Assembly (NCBI GenBank): GCA_003242685.1
Contig: QGVD01000034.1
Coordinates: 1-37,117 of the forward strand
DNA length: 37,117 nt
Direction: 5' to 3'
Source: Pseudomonadota bacterium
GTDB lineage: Bacteria; Pseudomonadota; Gammaproteobacteria; Steroidobacterales; Steroidobacteraceae
The notes under the pieces: model-generated
Database searches by the model: none
The model's input: the letters and a program-made list of their open reading frames with translations, nothing else
What the model was told of the DNA's origin: nothing
Shown here: positions 20,620-29,202 of the stretch, piece after piece
How positions within the stretch are numbered: position 1 is the stretch's first letter
Layout of the letters: every line of letters starts with the position of its first letter
Program-made: the position numbers and the translations under genes

Positions 20620-21654
20620 TCAACCTGAAAATGCACTCGCGGCGCCGGCGTGAACCCGCATCAGCTCGCGAGCCATCTCCGGCGTACGCGCCCTTCCCAT
20701 GCCGCATTCGGTCGCGATACCGAACTTCCCGGCGTACCTGCTCGCCGTCCGCATGCGCCGCAGCGTCCCTTCCACGCCGTCACTCGCGTGGACGAGCCCG
20801 AGATAGAGCTCCGTGTCCGGCCCGCGCCTGAGGTCCTCGAGCGGTGCGAAATACGCATCGTCGTCGCGGTTCGCGGGCACGGGCATGTGGATCCACGTCA
20901 CCGCATGCTTCGAATTCGCGATGATGAGATTGGCCAGCTCCACCGCCTTGGCGAGGCTCTGCGGCTCGACGAAGTGCTTCGCGTCGAGATCGCCGTAGCA
21001 GAGGTGGAAGCCGAGCTCGACGTCCGATGGCACCGCAGCCGTGAGCCGTGAGAACTGCCCCGCGAACACGCGCTCCATGTCCGGCGGCGGCGGCATGTAC
21101 GGCACGCGGCCGTCCCACTGGATCATCTCGATGCAGACGTCCCACTGCAGCGCGAGGTCGCGGTGCGGGATGGCCGCGCAGATCCGCCCGACCTCGCGGA
21201 TCATCGCCTGCTCGTACGCGGGCAGCACCTGCGGAATGTGCTCCGGCACGACGAAAGCGCCGATCACCGCGATGGGCGTCGGCAGACACACCTGGAAGCG
21301 CACCTCGCGCGGCAGCGTGCCGCGCTCGCGGGCGCGCAGGAAATCCTGATACGACGTGCGCGCCTCGCGCGCGTAGCCGAGCTCACCGAAATGGATGTCC
21401 TCCGCCTTCATCCCCGCTCTGAGGCGCAGCGGAGACAGACCGGTGCCTTCGCCCAGCCGCCGCGATTCGTCGGGCACGAGAAACGCGGTCGCGCGCAGGA
21501 GGGGCCACTGCCAGCTGATCCAGAGCCGCCGGCCGCCGACTTCACCGTCCGGACAGCGCTTGATGTACGGCCTCACGGTCGCGCCGATCGCCTCGAATAC
21601 CTCCTCGGTGGTATCGAGACCGATGCTGCCGACGAAATGCACGTGCGTGGTCAT
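20620..21654 (-). CDS. MetE-like (cobalamin-independent methionine synthase type) zinc methyltransferase
   Basis: This 344-residue protein has the UROD/MetE-like TIM-barrel fold without the N-terminal half of true MetE. Zinc-thiolate ligands of the MetE catalytic domain can be recognised: His217 and Cys219 in GFHLCYGD and Cys317 in ATECGMGR. It may therefore transfer a methyl group to or from a thiol. The ATG at 21654 (MTTHVHFVGSIG) has GGGA upstream; an earlier in-frame start at 21699 would overlap the upstream gene. It sits 23 bases after an FAA-hydrolase-family gene and 12 bases before the extradiol dioxygenase. In this setting it may accept methyl groups from a methoxylated aromatic, but no substrate can be read from the sequence. 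Confidence 0.8.
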   Translation of the reverse strand: MTTHVHFVGSIGLDTTEEVFEAIGATVRPYIKRCPDGEVGGRRLWISWQWPLLRATAFLVPDESRRLGEGTGLSPLRLRAGMKAEDIHFGELGYAREARTSYQDFLRARERGTLPREVRFQVCLPTPIAVIGAFVVPEHIPQVLPAYEQAMIREVGRICAAIPHRDLALQWDVCIEMIQWDGRVPYMPPPPDMERVFAGQFSRLTAAVPSDVELGFHLCYGDLDAKHFVEPQSLAKAVELANLIIANSKHAVTWIHMPVPANRDDDAYFAPLEDLRRGPDTELYLGLVHASDGVEGTLRRMRTASRYAGKFGIATECGMGRARTPEMARELMRVHAGAASAFSG

Positions 21655-21677
21655 GGCGATCCCGTCCCGCGTCCGTC

Positions 21678-22712
21678 TCAGCGCCTCTCCGCGATGCACA
21701 GATTGCGCTGCGTGCCGAGGAGGCCCGTGATGCTGCCCTCGACGACGTCTCCGGGCTTCAGGAAGCGTCCGTAGTGCACGCCGTTTCCGGCCGGAGAACC
21801 GGTGCAGATCAGATCGCCCGGCAGCAGCACGCAGTGCTGAGACAGCGCCTCGATGAGACGCGCCACGTCGAAGACCATGTCGGCGGTGGATTCGTCCTGC
21901 ATGACCTCGCCGTTCAGCTTCAGCGTGATCTGCAGGCGCTGTGGATCGCCCACGAAGGGCGCCGGCACGAGCCAGGGGCCCATCGGCAGGAACGTCGGCG
22001 CGCCCTTGCTGGCCACCCAGTCCATGCCCATCTCGCGCGCGTCGCCGGGACGGCGCATGACGCGCTCGCGCAGAGTGATGTCGTTCACCACGACGTATCC
22101 GGCCACGTAGTCGAGCGCCTCGGCACGCGAAACGCGCCGCGCGCGCCGGCCGATGATCACCCCGAGCTCGAGCTCCCAGTCCGGCTGGGTCGAATCCGCG
22201 GGCAGCTCGATGGGATCGAAGGGGCCGATCACCGTGGACTGCGGCTTCACGAAGAAGAAGGGCGTGCCGCTCGCTGCGCGCTCTTCCATCTTGCGCGTGC
22301 CGTACGCGAGCCGCTCCTCGCGGCTCATGTGCTTCGTCTCCTCCGTGCTCTGCGCCACGATGATCTGCACGACGTGCTTCTTGTAGTTGGCGCCCGAGCA
22401 GAAGATCTGCCGCGGCAGATGCACGGGAGCGTGGACGGTGAGCGACTCGACCGGGACGCTCGCGCGCGCGAGCTCCGGCGCCTCACCCGCGGTGAGCGCA
22501 TCCGCGATGCGCTGCAGGACGGGGAAGTTGCGCTCCCAGTCCTCGAGGAGCGCGAGCACCGAGTCCGCTCCCGTGAGCACGAGATTCCAGCGTCGCAGCA
22601 GATCCGCCGCGCCTTCGAGCGCGATCACGCGCCCCTCGACGACGAGGCCTGCGAAGGGCCGGGCGCCGGCGATCGAGAAGGTTCCGAGGCTGAAAGGAGT
22701 GGTCCTGCTCAC
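21678..22712 (-). CDS. Fumarylacetoacetate-hydrolase-family enzyme 1
   Basis: This 344-residue protein belongs to the FAH superfamily, which hydrolyses, decarboxylates or isomerises the linear keto-acids made by ring cleavage. The catalytic domain begins near residue 100 (IFCSGANYKKHV). The metal-binding DWELELGVIIG supplies the Glu-x-Glu pair, VVNDITLRERV follows, and the C-terminus is GDLICTGSPAGNG through LKPGDVVEGSITGLG-type sequence (here GSITGLLG). An N-terminal domain of about 95 residues matches the longer FAH type. It starts with MSRTTPFSLGTF and is preceded by a 137-base spacer holding an AAATCGATT palindrome (22793-22801). It probably acts after the extradiol dioxygenase. Confidence 0.88.
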   Translation of the reverse strand: MSRTTPFSLGTFSIAGARPFAGLVVEGRVIALEGAADLLRRWNLVLTGADSVLALLEDWERNFPVLQRIADALTAGEAPELARASVPVESLTVHAPVHLPRQIFCSGANYKKHVVQIIVAQSTEETKHMSREERLAYGTRKMEERAASGTPFFFVKPQSTVIGPFDPIELPADSTQPDWELELGVIIGRRARRVSRAEALDYVAGYVVVNDITLRERVMRRPGDAREMGMDWVASKGAPTFLPMGPWLVPAPFVGDPQRLQITLKLNGEVMQDESTADMVFDVARLIEALSQHCVLLPGDLICTGSPAGNGVHYGRFLKPGDVVEGSITGLLGTQRNLCIAERR

Positions 22713-22790
22713 GAAGTCGGTTCGGTTGAAGTCAGATGGAGATTCCGCGCTGTCCGCGCGACCCCAAGGTAGCGCAGGGCGCGACCGGGC

Positions 22791-22805
22791 GGAAATCGAT
22801 TTTCC
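22791..22805. promoter_or_regulatory. Palindromic AATCGATT-type motif, copy 1
   Basis: GGAAATCGATTTTCC is a near-perfect palindrome about 80 bases upstream of FAA-hydrolase-family gene 1. The 9-base core AAATCGATT recurs at 26929-26937 ahead of the TonB receptor. In both places it borders a possible -35 region on the minus strand. It may be an operator of the locus; this is inference. Confidence 0.35.
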
Positions 22806-22849
22806 CGCTTCGAGGAATTAGCCGCATCGATGGCAGGACGCGGCGCGAC

Positions 22850-23647
22850 TCAACCCCGCGACGACATGAGCGCGTCGTCGAAGATGGCGACCGCCCGGGT
22901 CCACCCGGCCGAAGCGCCCCGGATCTTGTGCGGGAAACAGCAGATGTAGAACCCGTCCGGCGGCAGCGCCTCGAGATTGTGGAGCTTCTCGAGGTGGCAG
23001 TAGCCGATGTCGCGGCCCGCCTTGTGTCCTTCCCAGATGAGACGCTTGTCGCCGGTTTCCTGCACGCGCTTCGCCGTGTACGAGAATGGGGCATCCCAGC
23101 TCCATGCATCCGTGCCGGTGACGCGCACGCCGCGCTCCAGCAGGTACATCGTGGCCTCATAGCCCATTCCGCAGCCCGAGTTCACGTAATCGGGATGCCC
23201 GTAGCGTGAGCCGGCCCGCGTGTTGATCACGACGATCTCGAGAGGCTTGAGCTCGTGACCGATACGCTCGAGCTCGGCTTCCACGTCCTTCGCGGTGCAG
23301 ACGTAGCCGTCGGGAAAGTGGCGGAAGTCGAGCTTCACACCCGGCTGGAAGCACCACTCGAGCGGCACCTCGTCGATCGTCATCGCGCGCTCGCCCCTGT
23401 TCATGGTCGAGTGGTAATGCCAGGGCGCATCGAGGTGCGTGCCATTGTGAGTGGTGAGACGGACCCACTCGGCCGCGGCCGCCTCGCCGTCCGGGAAATC
23501 CTCGGCCTTCACGCCCGGCAGCATCTGCAGGAACTCGGGGATCGTGTCCTTGTGCGTCTGGTATTCGATGCGCGGCGCGAGCGGCGGCGGGTCGGAGAGG
23601 ACGTCGTTCTCGAGATAGATGGAAAGGTCGACGAATCGGCGCGCCAT
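22850..23647 (-). CDS. Cyclase-family metal-dependent hydrolase
   Basis: This 265-residue protein belongs to the cyclase family (PF04199 type), which includes kynurenine formamidase and isatin hydrolase. The defining metal motif HNGTHLDAPWHYH (His67, His71, Asp73, His77) is intact, and GHPDYVNSGCGMGYEATMYLLERGV resembles the second conserved block. The length is typical. No signal peptide is present. It lies 30 bases after the O-methyltransferase gene. In the pathway it could open a lactone, lactam or cyclic intermediate. The exact substrate is unknown. Confidence 0.88.
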   Translation of the reverse strand: MARRFVDLSIYLENDVLSDPPPLAPRIEYQTHKDTIPEFLQMLPGVKAEDFPDGEAAAAEWVRLTTHNGTHLDAPWHYHSTMNRGERAMTIDEVPLEWCFQPGVKLDFRHFPDGYVCTAKDVEAELERIGHELKPLEIVVINTRAGSRYGHPDYVNSGCGMGYEATMYLLERGVRVTGTDAWSWDAPFSYTAKRVQETGDKRLIWEGHKAGRDIGYCHLEKLHNLEALPPDGFYICCFPHKIRGASAGWTRAVAIFDDALMSSRG

Positions 23648-23677
23648 CCCGTTCTCCTTCCGGAAACCGCCGGGCGC

Positions 23678-24301
23678 CTACCGTGCGATCCGCCGGCTCA
23701 CCTCGACGCCGCTGCCGACGGGCAGGAGCACCGAGTCGTACCGGCCGGTTGCACGGAGGTGCGCGCGATACTTCTCGGCCGCGGGACGCGCGATTTCCGG
23801 TTCGAGCATGTTGTCGGCCACAACGATCGCACCCTCGGGAAGCTTCGGGTGAAAGAGATCGAAGCAGGGCACGTACAGATCCTTCCACAGATCGAGCAGC
23901 ACGAAGTCCACGGGTCCGGACATCCGCGGCAGGAGCTCGAGCGCATCGCCGACGCGGAAGTCCACCTGCGATTCGAGCCCCGCCCGGCGCAGCGCATCGC
24001 GGGCGTACTCGACCTTCCGGGCGTCGAGCTCGAGGGTGATCACCGTTCCGCCCGTCTGGCGCGCGGCCTCCGCGAGCCAGACGGTGGAGTAGCCGTAAGA
24101 GGTTCCGATCTCCAGAATCGTGCGCGCGCCGCACCCCTTCACCAGCAGGCCGAGGAGCGCGCCGGTGTCCGGGCCGACGCAGAGCAGGAATTCGTCCCGC
24201 CGGCGCATCGCCTCCTCGGCAGGCAGCTCGCTGAAGAGCCGCTCTTCGCGCGTGCCGCGCTCGTGGTACTCCGCAAGAACCGCTTCGACCCTGCTGTCCA
24301 T
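23678..24301 (-). CDS. COMT-like SAM-dependent O-methyltransferase
   Basis: This 207-residue class I methyltransferase has a SAM-binding motif I at residues 64-71 (EIGTSYGYS) and an acidic motif II ELDARKVEYA. It also has the cation-binding pattern of catechol O-methyltransferases: Asp137 in LLDLWKD and Asp163-Asn164 in VVADNM. The ATG at 24301 is supported by GAGGTGA, a near-perfect ribosome-binding site 5 bases upstream; a GTG at 24310 overlaps that site. It lies between the TonB receptor and the cyclase gene, so a catecholic substrate of the same pathway is likely. Methylation is odd in a catabolic set and may protect or redirect an intermediate. Confidence 0.87.
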   Translation of the reverse strand: MDSRVEAVLAEYHERGTREERLFSELPAEEAMRRRDEFLLCVGPDTGALLGLLVKGCGARTILEIGTSYGYSTVWLAEAARQTGGTVITLELDARKVEYARDALRRAGLESQVDFRVGDALELLPRMSGPVDFVLLDLWKDLYVPCFDLFHPKLPEGAIVVADNMLEPEIARPAAEKYRAHLRATGRYDSVLLPVGSGVEVSRRIAR

Positions 24302-24383
24302 CACGCTCACCTCGCGACCCCGTTGCCCGGGACCGCTCCCCGGGCGACGGCGTCACTATGAACCGGGCGCGCGATCGGGTCGA

Positions 24384-26813
24384 TCAGAACCTGAATCCCA
24401 CGCGCAGCCCGTAGGTGCGAGGCGCGGAGAACATGGCGGTAACGGCACTCACGGACGGCGTCGTGCTGATGTAGGTGATGCGCCGGTTGTCCTCGATGTT
24501 GTTGACGAAGCCCGTGACGAACCAGTTTCCGTCGGCGTGATCGAACGTCACGGCCAGGTTCGACTGCCAGTCGGACTTCGACAGCGCCCACGGCTGATAG
24601 TCGGGCGCCACCCACATGTCGTCACGGAAGCGCGTGCTCGCCTGCAGGACGATCCGGTTGTCGCCGAGCGGAATCGTCTGCTGGATGCTCGCGTTGAACG
24701 ACCATTCGGGCGCATTGAAAGCTTCGCGGCCCGAGCAGTCGACGCGCCACTCGTTGAGGCCGTTCTCCGTCGTCGGCGAGAACGCGCACGCGGTGTTCGG
24801 CGGCAGTCCCTGGTTCGGCGTGAGGTAGACGAAGCTGTCGTACTCCGCATCGAGGTACTGCAGCGTCGTACCGATCAGCGTGTTCGGCGTCGCGAGCCAC
24901 TGCATCTCGATGTCGATACCCTGGTTGGTGCTGTTGCCGATGTTCCGGGTGACGAACACGGTCGCCGGCGGATTGCCGCGGTCGTAGCCGAACTGACTGT
25001 ACTGCTGGTCCGTGTACTTCCAGCGGAAGAGCTCCACGTTGAGCTGCAGGCGGTTGTCGAAGAAACGGTTCTTGCTGCCGAGGGTGGTCGCCTTGATCTC
25101 CTCGGGCAGATAGGTCTCGAGCCCGCGCGCGAAGGAGAAGCCGCCGGATCTGTAACCCGTCTCGTAGCTCAGGTAGAGGAGCGAACGGGGAGCCACGTCC
25201 CATTCGAGAGCCGCGCGGTACGTGAACTTGTCGTTGTCGAGCTTCGAGTTGATCGGAATCGGCGCGTTGAGCACGAACGGCGTACCGTCGACGAATCCGG
25301 GCAGCACGTAGAGCGGCACCGGGGTGACCGGTATGCCGTTGCTCGCGTAGAACGCGCGCAGCTCTTCCGCCGTCTCGAAGAACGGCATGAGCGGCACGTC
25401 CGGACAGAAGTCCTGGGGGGGCGCCGGATTGCCGCAGAAGAGCAGGTGGGTTTCGCTGACGCCGTCGAAGCGCTTCTTGTCCTCGGTGTAGCGGCCGGCG
25501 GCCGTCAGACGCAGCGTGTCCGTCAGGGAGAAAGTGACCTTGCCGAACACGGCGGTGGATTCGGTATCGGTGACGAGAGTCTGGTAGGGCGAGAGGACCA
25601 GCTGCGCGAACTGAGCCGCAGCCTCGACCGACTCGTCGAAGTAGTAGGCGCCGACCAGATAGTCGACACGGTCGCCGGCCTTGCCCGCCCAGCGCGCCTC
25701 GATGCTGAACTGCTCGTCCTGCTCGACCGTGCGGCCGCCCCGGAAGGCAGGTGCCGTGAACAGGAAATCGAGCTCGGCCTCGCGATATGCTGGAAGCACC
25801 GTCAGCGTTCCCGCATCCGTGCTCCACTCGAGCTCGGCGAGCACGCCCCAGTACTGGTTGTCGTTGAACGGGAAGGTCCCGAGCGGCTCCAGCACGCGTC
25901 CGGCCTGCGAATTGAATACGCTGCTCAGCACTGCGTCCGTCTGCGGCGAGTGCAGACCGATCTTGTCCGTGACTCCGGGAGCGGGCGTGAGCACGTAGCC
26001 GGCAGGCCCCGCGAAGGCGAAAGTGCCGACGAGGTAGGCGCCCGGGCCTGCGCCGTTCTGCTCCGAGTAGTCGGCCGCGAGCCGGATGGAGAGCGAGTCC
26101 GTCGGCTCGACGAGATACTGGAGACGTGCGCCCCAGTCGTCCTGCTCGGCGGTGCCGTCCGACAGATAGCCGTCGTGCTGCATGATGTTGGCCGCGAAGC
26201 GCAGCGCCGAGCGGTCACCGAGCGCGACGTTCACCGCGCCCTGCGCCTCGATGGCGGAGAAGTTGCCGAAGCCCGCGACGAGCTCGGCGGAGTTTTCGCC
26301 GAGCACCGGGCGGGCGGGAATCACGTTGACCGCGCCACCGGTCGCGTTGCGGCCATAGAGCGTGCCCTGGGGCCCTTTGAGCACCTCGACGCGGGACAGA
26401 TCGTAGAAGAACCCGCTGCTCGAGGAAGGTCGACCGATGTAGACGCCGTCGGCGTTGAAGGCGATCGCCGGATCGCTGTAGGGATTCGCGGTGAAGTTGC
26501 CGACGCCCCGCACGAAGTAGGTCTGATAAGGGCCGCCGGCTTCCTGGCCGACGAATGCCGGAACCAGGTTCGTGAGCTGGTCCGGGCGCGAGACACCCGA
26601 CCGGATCAGGGCATCGGGGTCGATGACGGCCACGGCGACCGGAGTGCGCTGCACGTTCTCCTCGACGCGTTGCGCCGTCACCACAATCTCGCCGAGCGTG
26701 ACGACCTCCTGGTCTTCCGTGCGCTCGCCCGGTGCCTCCTGCGCGATGACCGGCGCCGCATGCAGCAGACCCAGAATCACGGCAGAAGTGGACAACACAT
26801 CCGATGCCTTCAT
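24384..26813 (-). CDS. TonB-dependent outer-membrane receptor
   Basis: This 809-residue beta-barrel receptor begins with a signal peptide (MKASDVLSTSAVILGLLHAAPVIAQ). A TonB-box-like stretch with GEIVVTAQR follows, then a plug domain (TPVAVAVIDPDALIRSG, YFVRGVG, VEVLKGPQGTLYGRNATGGAVNVI) and a large barrel ending in the aromatic-terminated strand GLRVGFRF. The start has GGGAGG 6 bases upstream. The family imports siderophores, vitamins and, in many aquatic gammaproteobacteria and sphingomonads, organic substrates. Placement among catabolic enzymes and next to an MFS transporter suggests uptake of the aromatic substrate rather than iron. A candidate promoter lies at 26902-26929. Confidence 0.95.
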   Translation of the reverse strand: MKASDVLSTSAVILGLLHAAPVIAQEAPGERTEDQEVVTLGEIVVTAQRVEENVQRTPVAVAVIDPDALIRSGVSRPDQLTNLVPAFVGQEAGGPYQTYFVRGVGNFTANPYSDPAIAFNADGVYIGRPSSSSGFFYDLSRVEVLKGPQGTLYGRNATGGAVNVIPARPVLGENSAELVAGFGNFSAIEAQGAVNVALGDRSALRFAANIMQHDGYLSDGTAEQDDWGARLQYLVEPTDSLSIRLAADYSEQNGAGPGAYLVGTFAFAGPAGYVLTPAPGVTDKIGLHSPQTDAVLSSVFNSQAGRVLEPLGTFPFNDNQYWGVLAELEWSTDAGTLTVLPAYREAELDFLFTAPAFRGGRTVEQDEQFSIEARWAGKAGDRVDYLVGAYYFDESVEAAAQFAQLVLSPYQTLVTDTESTAVFGKVTFSLTDTLRLTAAGRYTEDKKRFDGVSETHLLFCGNPAPPQDFCPDVPLMPFFETAEELRAFYASNGIPVTPVPLYVLPGFVDGTPFVLNAPIPINSKLDNDKFTYRAALEWDVAPRSLLYLSYETGYRSGGFSFARGLETYLPEEIKATTLGSKNRFFDNRLQLNVELFRWKYTDQQYSQFGYDRGNPPATVFVTRNIGNSTNQGIDIEMQWLATPNTLIGTTLQYLDAEYDSFVYLTPNQGLPPNTACAFSPTTENGLNEWRVDCSGREAFNAPEWSFNASIQQTIPLGDNRIVLQASTRFRDDMWVAPDYQPWALSKSDWQSNLAVTFDHADGNWFVTGFVNNIEDNRRITYISTTPSVSAVTAMFSAPRTYGLRVGFRF

Positions 26814-26901
26814 TTCAGCCTCCCCCCAAGTCGTCTGGACCGATGCAGGGCCCGCAGGTGTTGCGCACTCATCCGGCGCATCCGCGCAGCCGAGTCGCCC
26901 A

Positions 26902-26929
26902 AGAATAGGAGGGGTCCGTACGCGGGCAA
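26902..26929 (-). promoter_or_regulatory. Candidate promoter of the TonB receptor gene
   Basis: On the minus strand TTGCCC (26924-26929) and TATTCT (26902-26907) are separated by 16 bases, each matching 4/6 of the sigma-70 boxes. The predicted start is about 80 bases before the receptor ATG. The motif AAATCGATT (26929-26937) directly borders the -35. Confidence 0.4.
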
Positions 26930-26937
26930 AATCGATT
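26929..26937. promoter_or_regulatory. Palindromic AATCGATT-type motif, copy 2
   Basis: AAATCGATT occurs here 116 bases upstream of the TonB receptor start, repeating the 9-base core at 22793-22801 upstream of FAA-hydrolase-family gene 1. AATCGATT is a perfect 8-base palindrome. Confidence 0.35.
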
Positions 26938-26950
26938 CACGCGATTCCAT

Positions 26951-28204
26951 TCATCGCCGCGCCCGATGCAGCGCCGGCGCAACACCGGTCCCCGCCGGCG
27001 CGTAGCCCGGCAGCCGCAGGAACAGAAGCGCCGCGAAGCTCAGGATGACCATGCAGGCCGGGAGCGAGCTGCGATAGGTACCCGTGCGATCGAACAGAAT
27101 GCCCATCCAGAGCGGGCTCACGCCTCCCGCCACGATGAATGCCGCATACTGCCAGCCGTACGCCCGCCCGAATGCCCGGAGACCGAAGTAGCGCGCGACG
27201 AGGAAACCGATGAGATCGATCTCCGCACCCATCGCCGCGCCGAGCGCTATCGCTGCGAACACGGCGCCCGGCGCTCCGTAGACGAGCAGCACCGCGCAGC
27301 CAGCGATGCACAGGAGGCACGTACCGACCGCCACACGGGGCGCGAAGAACCGGTCGACCAGCAGTCCCACGACGATGCGACTCACGATCACGGCGACGCC
27401 GATCACGCCTGCGAGGCTGCCGGCGCGTACGGGCTCGACGCCGAGATCGGTCAGCATCGGTACGAAGTGCTGCAGCAGACCCGCGAATCCGACCGCGAGC
27501 GTGGTAAACGCCGCCATCAGCATCCAGAACACGGAACTGCGATGAAAGTCCGGGACGGCAGGATCGCCACCGGCCGCCGCAGGCGATGAGCTCCGGTACG
27601 ACGGCGGCAGACGGACCAGAGCGAGCAACGGCACGAGGCCGACGAGCGCGACGGCCCCGAGCACGTAGTATCCCGTGCGCCATCCGTGCCCGGCGATCGT
27701 GCGCGCGAGCAGCGGCGGCACGATGGCGGCCGCAAGTCCGATACCGGTCATCGTGATGCCGAGCGCGGCGCCGCGGTGGCGCTCGAACCAGGCGCTGATC
27801 GCCTTGTTGTATGCGATCGGCCCCGAGGCGGCGGCGAAGAAGGCCGTGACGGTCTGGAGCGCCACGTAGGCTGCGACGGATTCGGTGAGCGCGCCGAGGG
27901 CGAAGAAGCCGATGGCGAGCGACACCAGACCGAACGCCGCGGGCCGTCGCACGCCGAAGCGGTCGACGAGCCACCCGACGAGGGGATTCGCGATCGCGAC
28001 CGCCGTCGTCGCGCAGAGTGAAGCGAGACCGAACTGCGTGCGCGTGAGACCGATCGTCTTCGCCAGATCGGCGACGAAGATCCCGCTCGTGTAGAACAGC
28101 AGGCCCGAGACACCGACGCCCACGCCGAGCAGCGATCCGAGCAGCACACCGCCGCCGTCACGCAGCTCGCGGACGAAGTCACCTCGTGATGCCGGCGCCG
28201 TCAC
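26951..28204 (-). CDS. MFS transporter
   Basis: This 417-residue major-facilitator protein has about twelve membrane helices in two halves separated by a hydrophilic loop (YRSSSPAAAGGDPAVPDFHRSS). The loop 2-3 signature is GWLVDRFGVRRP. The GTG at 28204 overlaps the stop of the upstream FAA-hydrolase-family gene as GTGA, so I prefer it over the long upstream open frame, which is arginine-rich and antiparallel to known coding style. Overall it resembles the monocarboxylate/oxalate-formate type. In this locus it would carry the imported aromatic acid or a product across the inner membrane. Confidence 0.9.
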   Translation of the reverse strand: MTAPASRGDFVRELRDGGGVLLGSLLGVGVGVSGLLFYTSGIFVADLAKTIGLTRTQFGLASLCATTAVAIANPLVGWLVDRFGVRRPAAFGLVSLAIGFFALGALTESVAAYVALQTVTAFFAAASGPIAYNKAISAWFERHRGAALGITMTGIGLAAAIVPPLLARTIAGHGWRTGYYVLGAVALVGLVPLLALVRLPPSYRSSSPAAAGGDPAVPDFHRSSVFWMLMAAFTTLAVGFAGLLQHFVPMLTDLGVEPVRAGSLAGVIGVAVIVSRIVVGLLVDRFFAPRVAVGTCLLCIAGCAVLLVYGAPGAVFAAIALGAAMGAEIDLIGFLVARYFGLRAFGRAYGWQYAAFIVAGGVSPLWMGILFDRTGTYRSSLPACMVILSFAALLFLRLPGYAPAGTGVAPALHRARR

Positions 28205-29202
28205 GACTCGCCACGCGGCAGAGGCGCGCGCACGATCTTCTGATCGATGGCGCCGAAGATCGAACGCCCCTGAGCGTCGCGCATCTCGATGCGCACGGTA
28301 TCGCCGAATCTCATGTAGGGCGTGCGCGGCTGCCCGGAATCGACGATCTCTATTCCGCGCAGCTCGGCAATGCAGGCCGAACCGACCGTCCGGTAATCGG
28401 GATTCGACACCGTGCCCGAGCCGATGATCGTCCCGGCGCGCAGATTCCTCGTGCGCGCCGCGTGCGCGATGAGCTGGTGGAATCCGAAGGTCATCATCCC
28501 GGCATTCGGACTCCCGAACCACCTGCCGTTCCAGTGCACGTGGAGCGGCAGATGGACGCGAAAGTCCCGCCACGCATCGCCGAGCTCGTCCGGCGTGACG
28601 GCCACGGGCGAGAAGCTCGATGCGGGCTTCGCCTGCAGGAAACCGAATCCCGTCTTCATCTCGCGCGGCGCGAACGCGCGCAGACTGACGTCGTTCACGA
28701 GCATCAGCAGCTTGATGTGCTCGCCCGCGCGCCCGGCCGGCGTACCCATGGGCACGTCGTCGACGACGACGGCCACTTCCCCTTCGAAGTCGATGCCGTC
28801 CTCTTCGCTCGGCAGCGGCACATCGTCGCAGGGCCCGAGGAAGTCGTCCGAGCCGCCCTGATACATGAGCGGGACGGTATCCCTGTCGGGCAGCGGCTCG
28901 TGGCCGAAGGCCTTCTGCATCAGATCGCCGTGACTCGTGAACGCCGATGCGTCGAGCCACTGATACGCGCGCGGCAGCGGCGCCGCGAGCCGGCGCACGT
29001 CGAGCGTGAACGCGCCCGCCGCCCTGCCCGCATTGAGCTCGTCGTACAGCTTGCGCAGGCGCGGTGCCGCGCTCGCCCAGTTCTCGAGCGCCGCCTGAAG
29101 CGAAGGCGCTACGGACGTCGCGGTGACGGCCCGTGTGAGATCGCGCGAGACGACGATCAGCTCGCCGTCACGCGTGCCGTCGCGGAGCGAAGCCAGTTTC
29201 AT
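28201..29202 (-). CDS. Fumarylacetoacetate-hydrolase-family enzyme 2
   Basis: This 333-residue protein begins MKLASLRDGTRDGELIVVSRDL, typical of the FAH group related to fumarylacetoacetase of homogentisate catabolism. The metal-binding DFEGEVAVVVDD supplies the Glu-x-Glu pair, LLMLVNDVSLR follows, and GSGTVSNPD and RIEMRDAQGRSIFGAIDQKI close the domain. The ATG at 29202 overlaps the stop of the exported amidohydrolase gene as ATGA, and its own stop overlaps the MFS gene as GTGA. The three genes are therefore translationally coupled. It differs clearly from FAA-hydrolase-family enzyme 1, so the two probably act on different intermediates. Confidence 0.9.
   Translation of the reverse strand: MKLASLRDGTRDGELIVVSRDLTRAVTATSVAPSLQAALENWASAAPRLRKLYDELNAGRAAGAFTLDVRRLAAPLPRAYQWLDASAFTSHGDLMQKAFGHEPLPDRDTVPLMYQGGSDDFLGPCDDVPLPSEEDGIDFEGEVAVVVDDVPMGTPAGRAGEHIKLLMLVNDVSLRAFAPREMKTGFGFLQAKPASSFSPVAVTPDELGDAWRDFRVHLPLHVHWNGRWFGSPNAGMMTFGFHQLIAHAARTRNLRAGTIIGSGTVSNPDYRTVGSACIAELRGIEIVDSGQPRTPYMRFGDTVRIEMRDAQGRSIFGAIDQKIVRAPLPRGES

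Noticed and set aside
24120..27005. A 961-codon open frame on + antisense to the TonB receptor
   Set aside because: No recognisable domain or start signal; fully explained by the receptor's codon use. The receptor has signal peptide, plug and barrel.
26951..28960. MFS gene starting at 28960 as a 669-residue fusion
   Set aside because: The upstream 252 codons are a shadow of FAA-hydrolase-family gene 2; the GTG at 28204 overlapping its stop is the better start.
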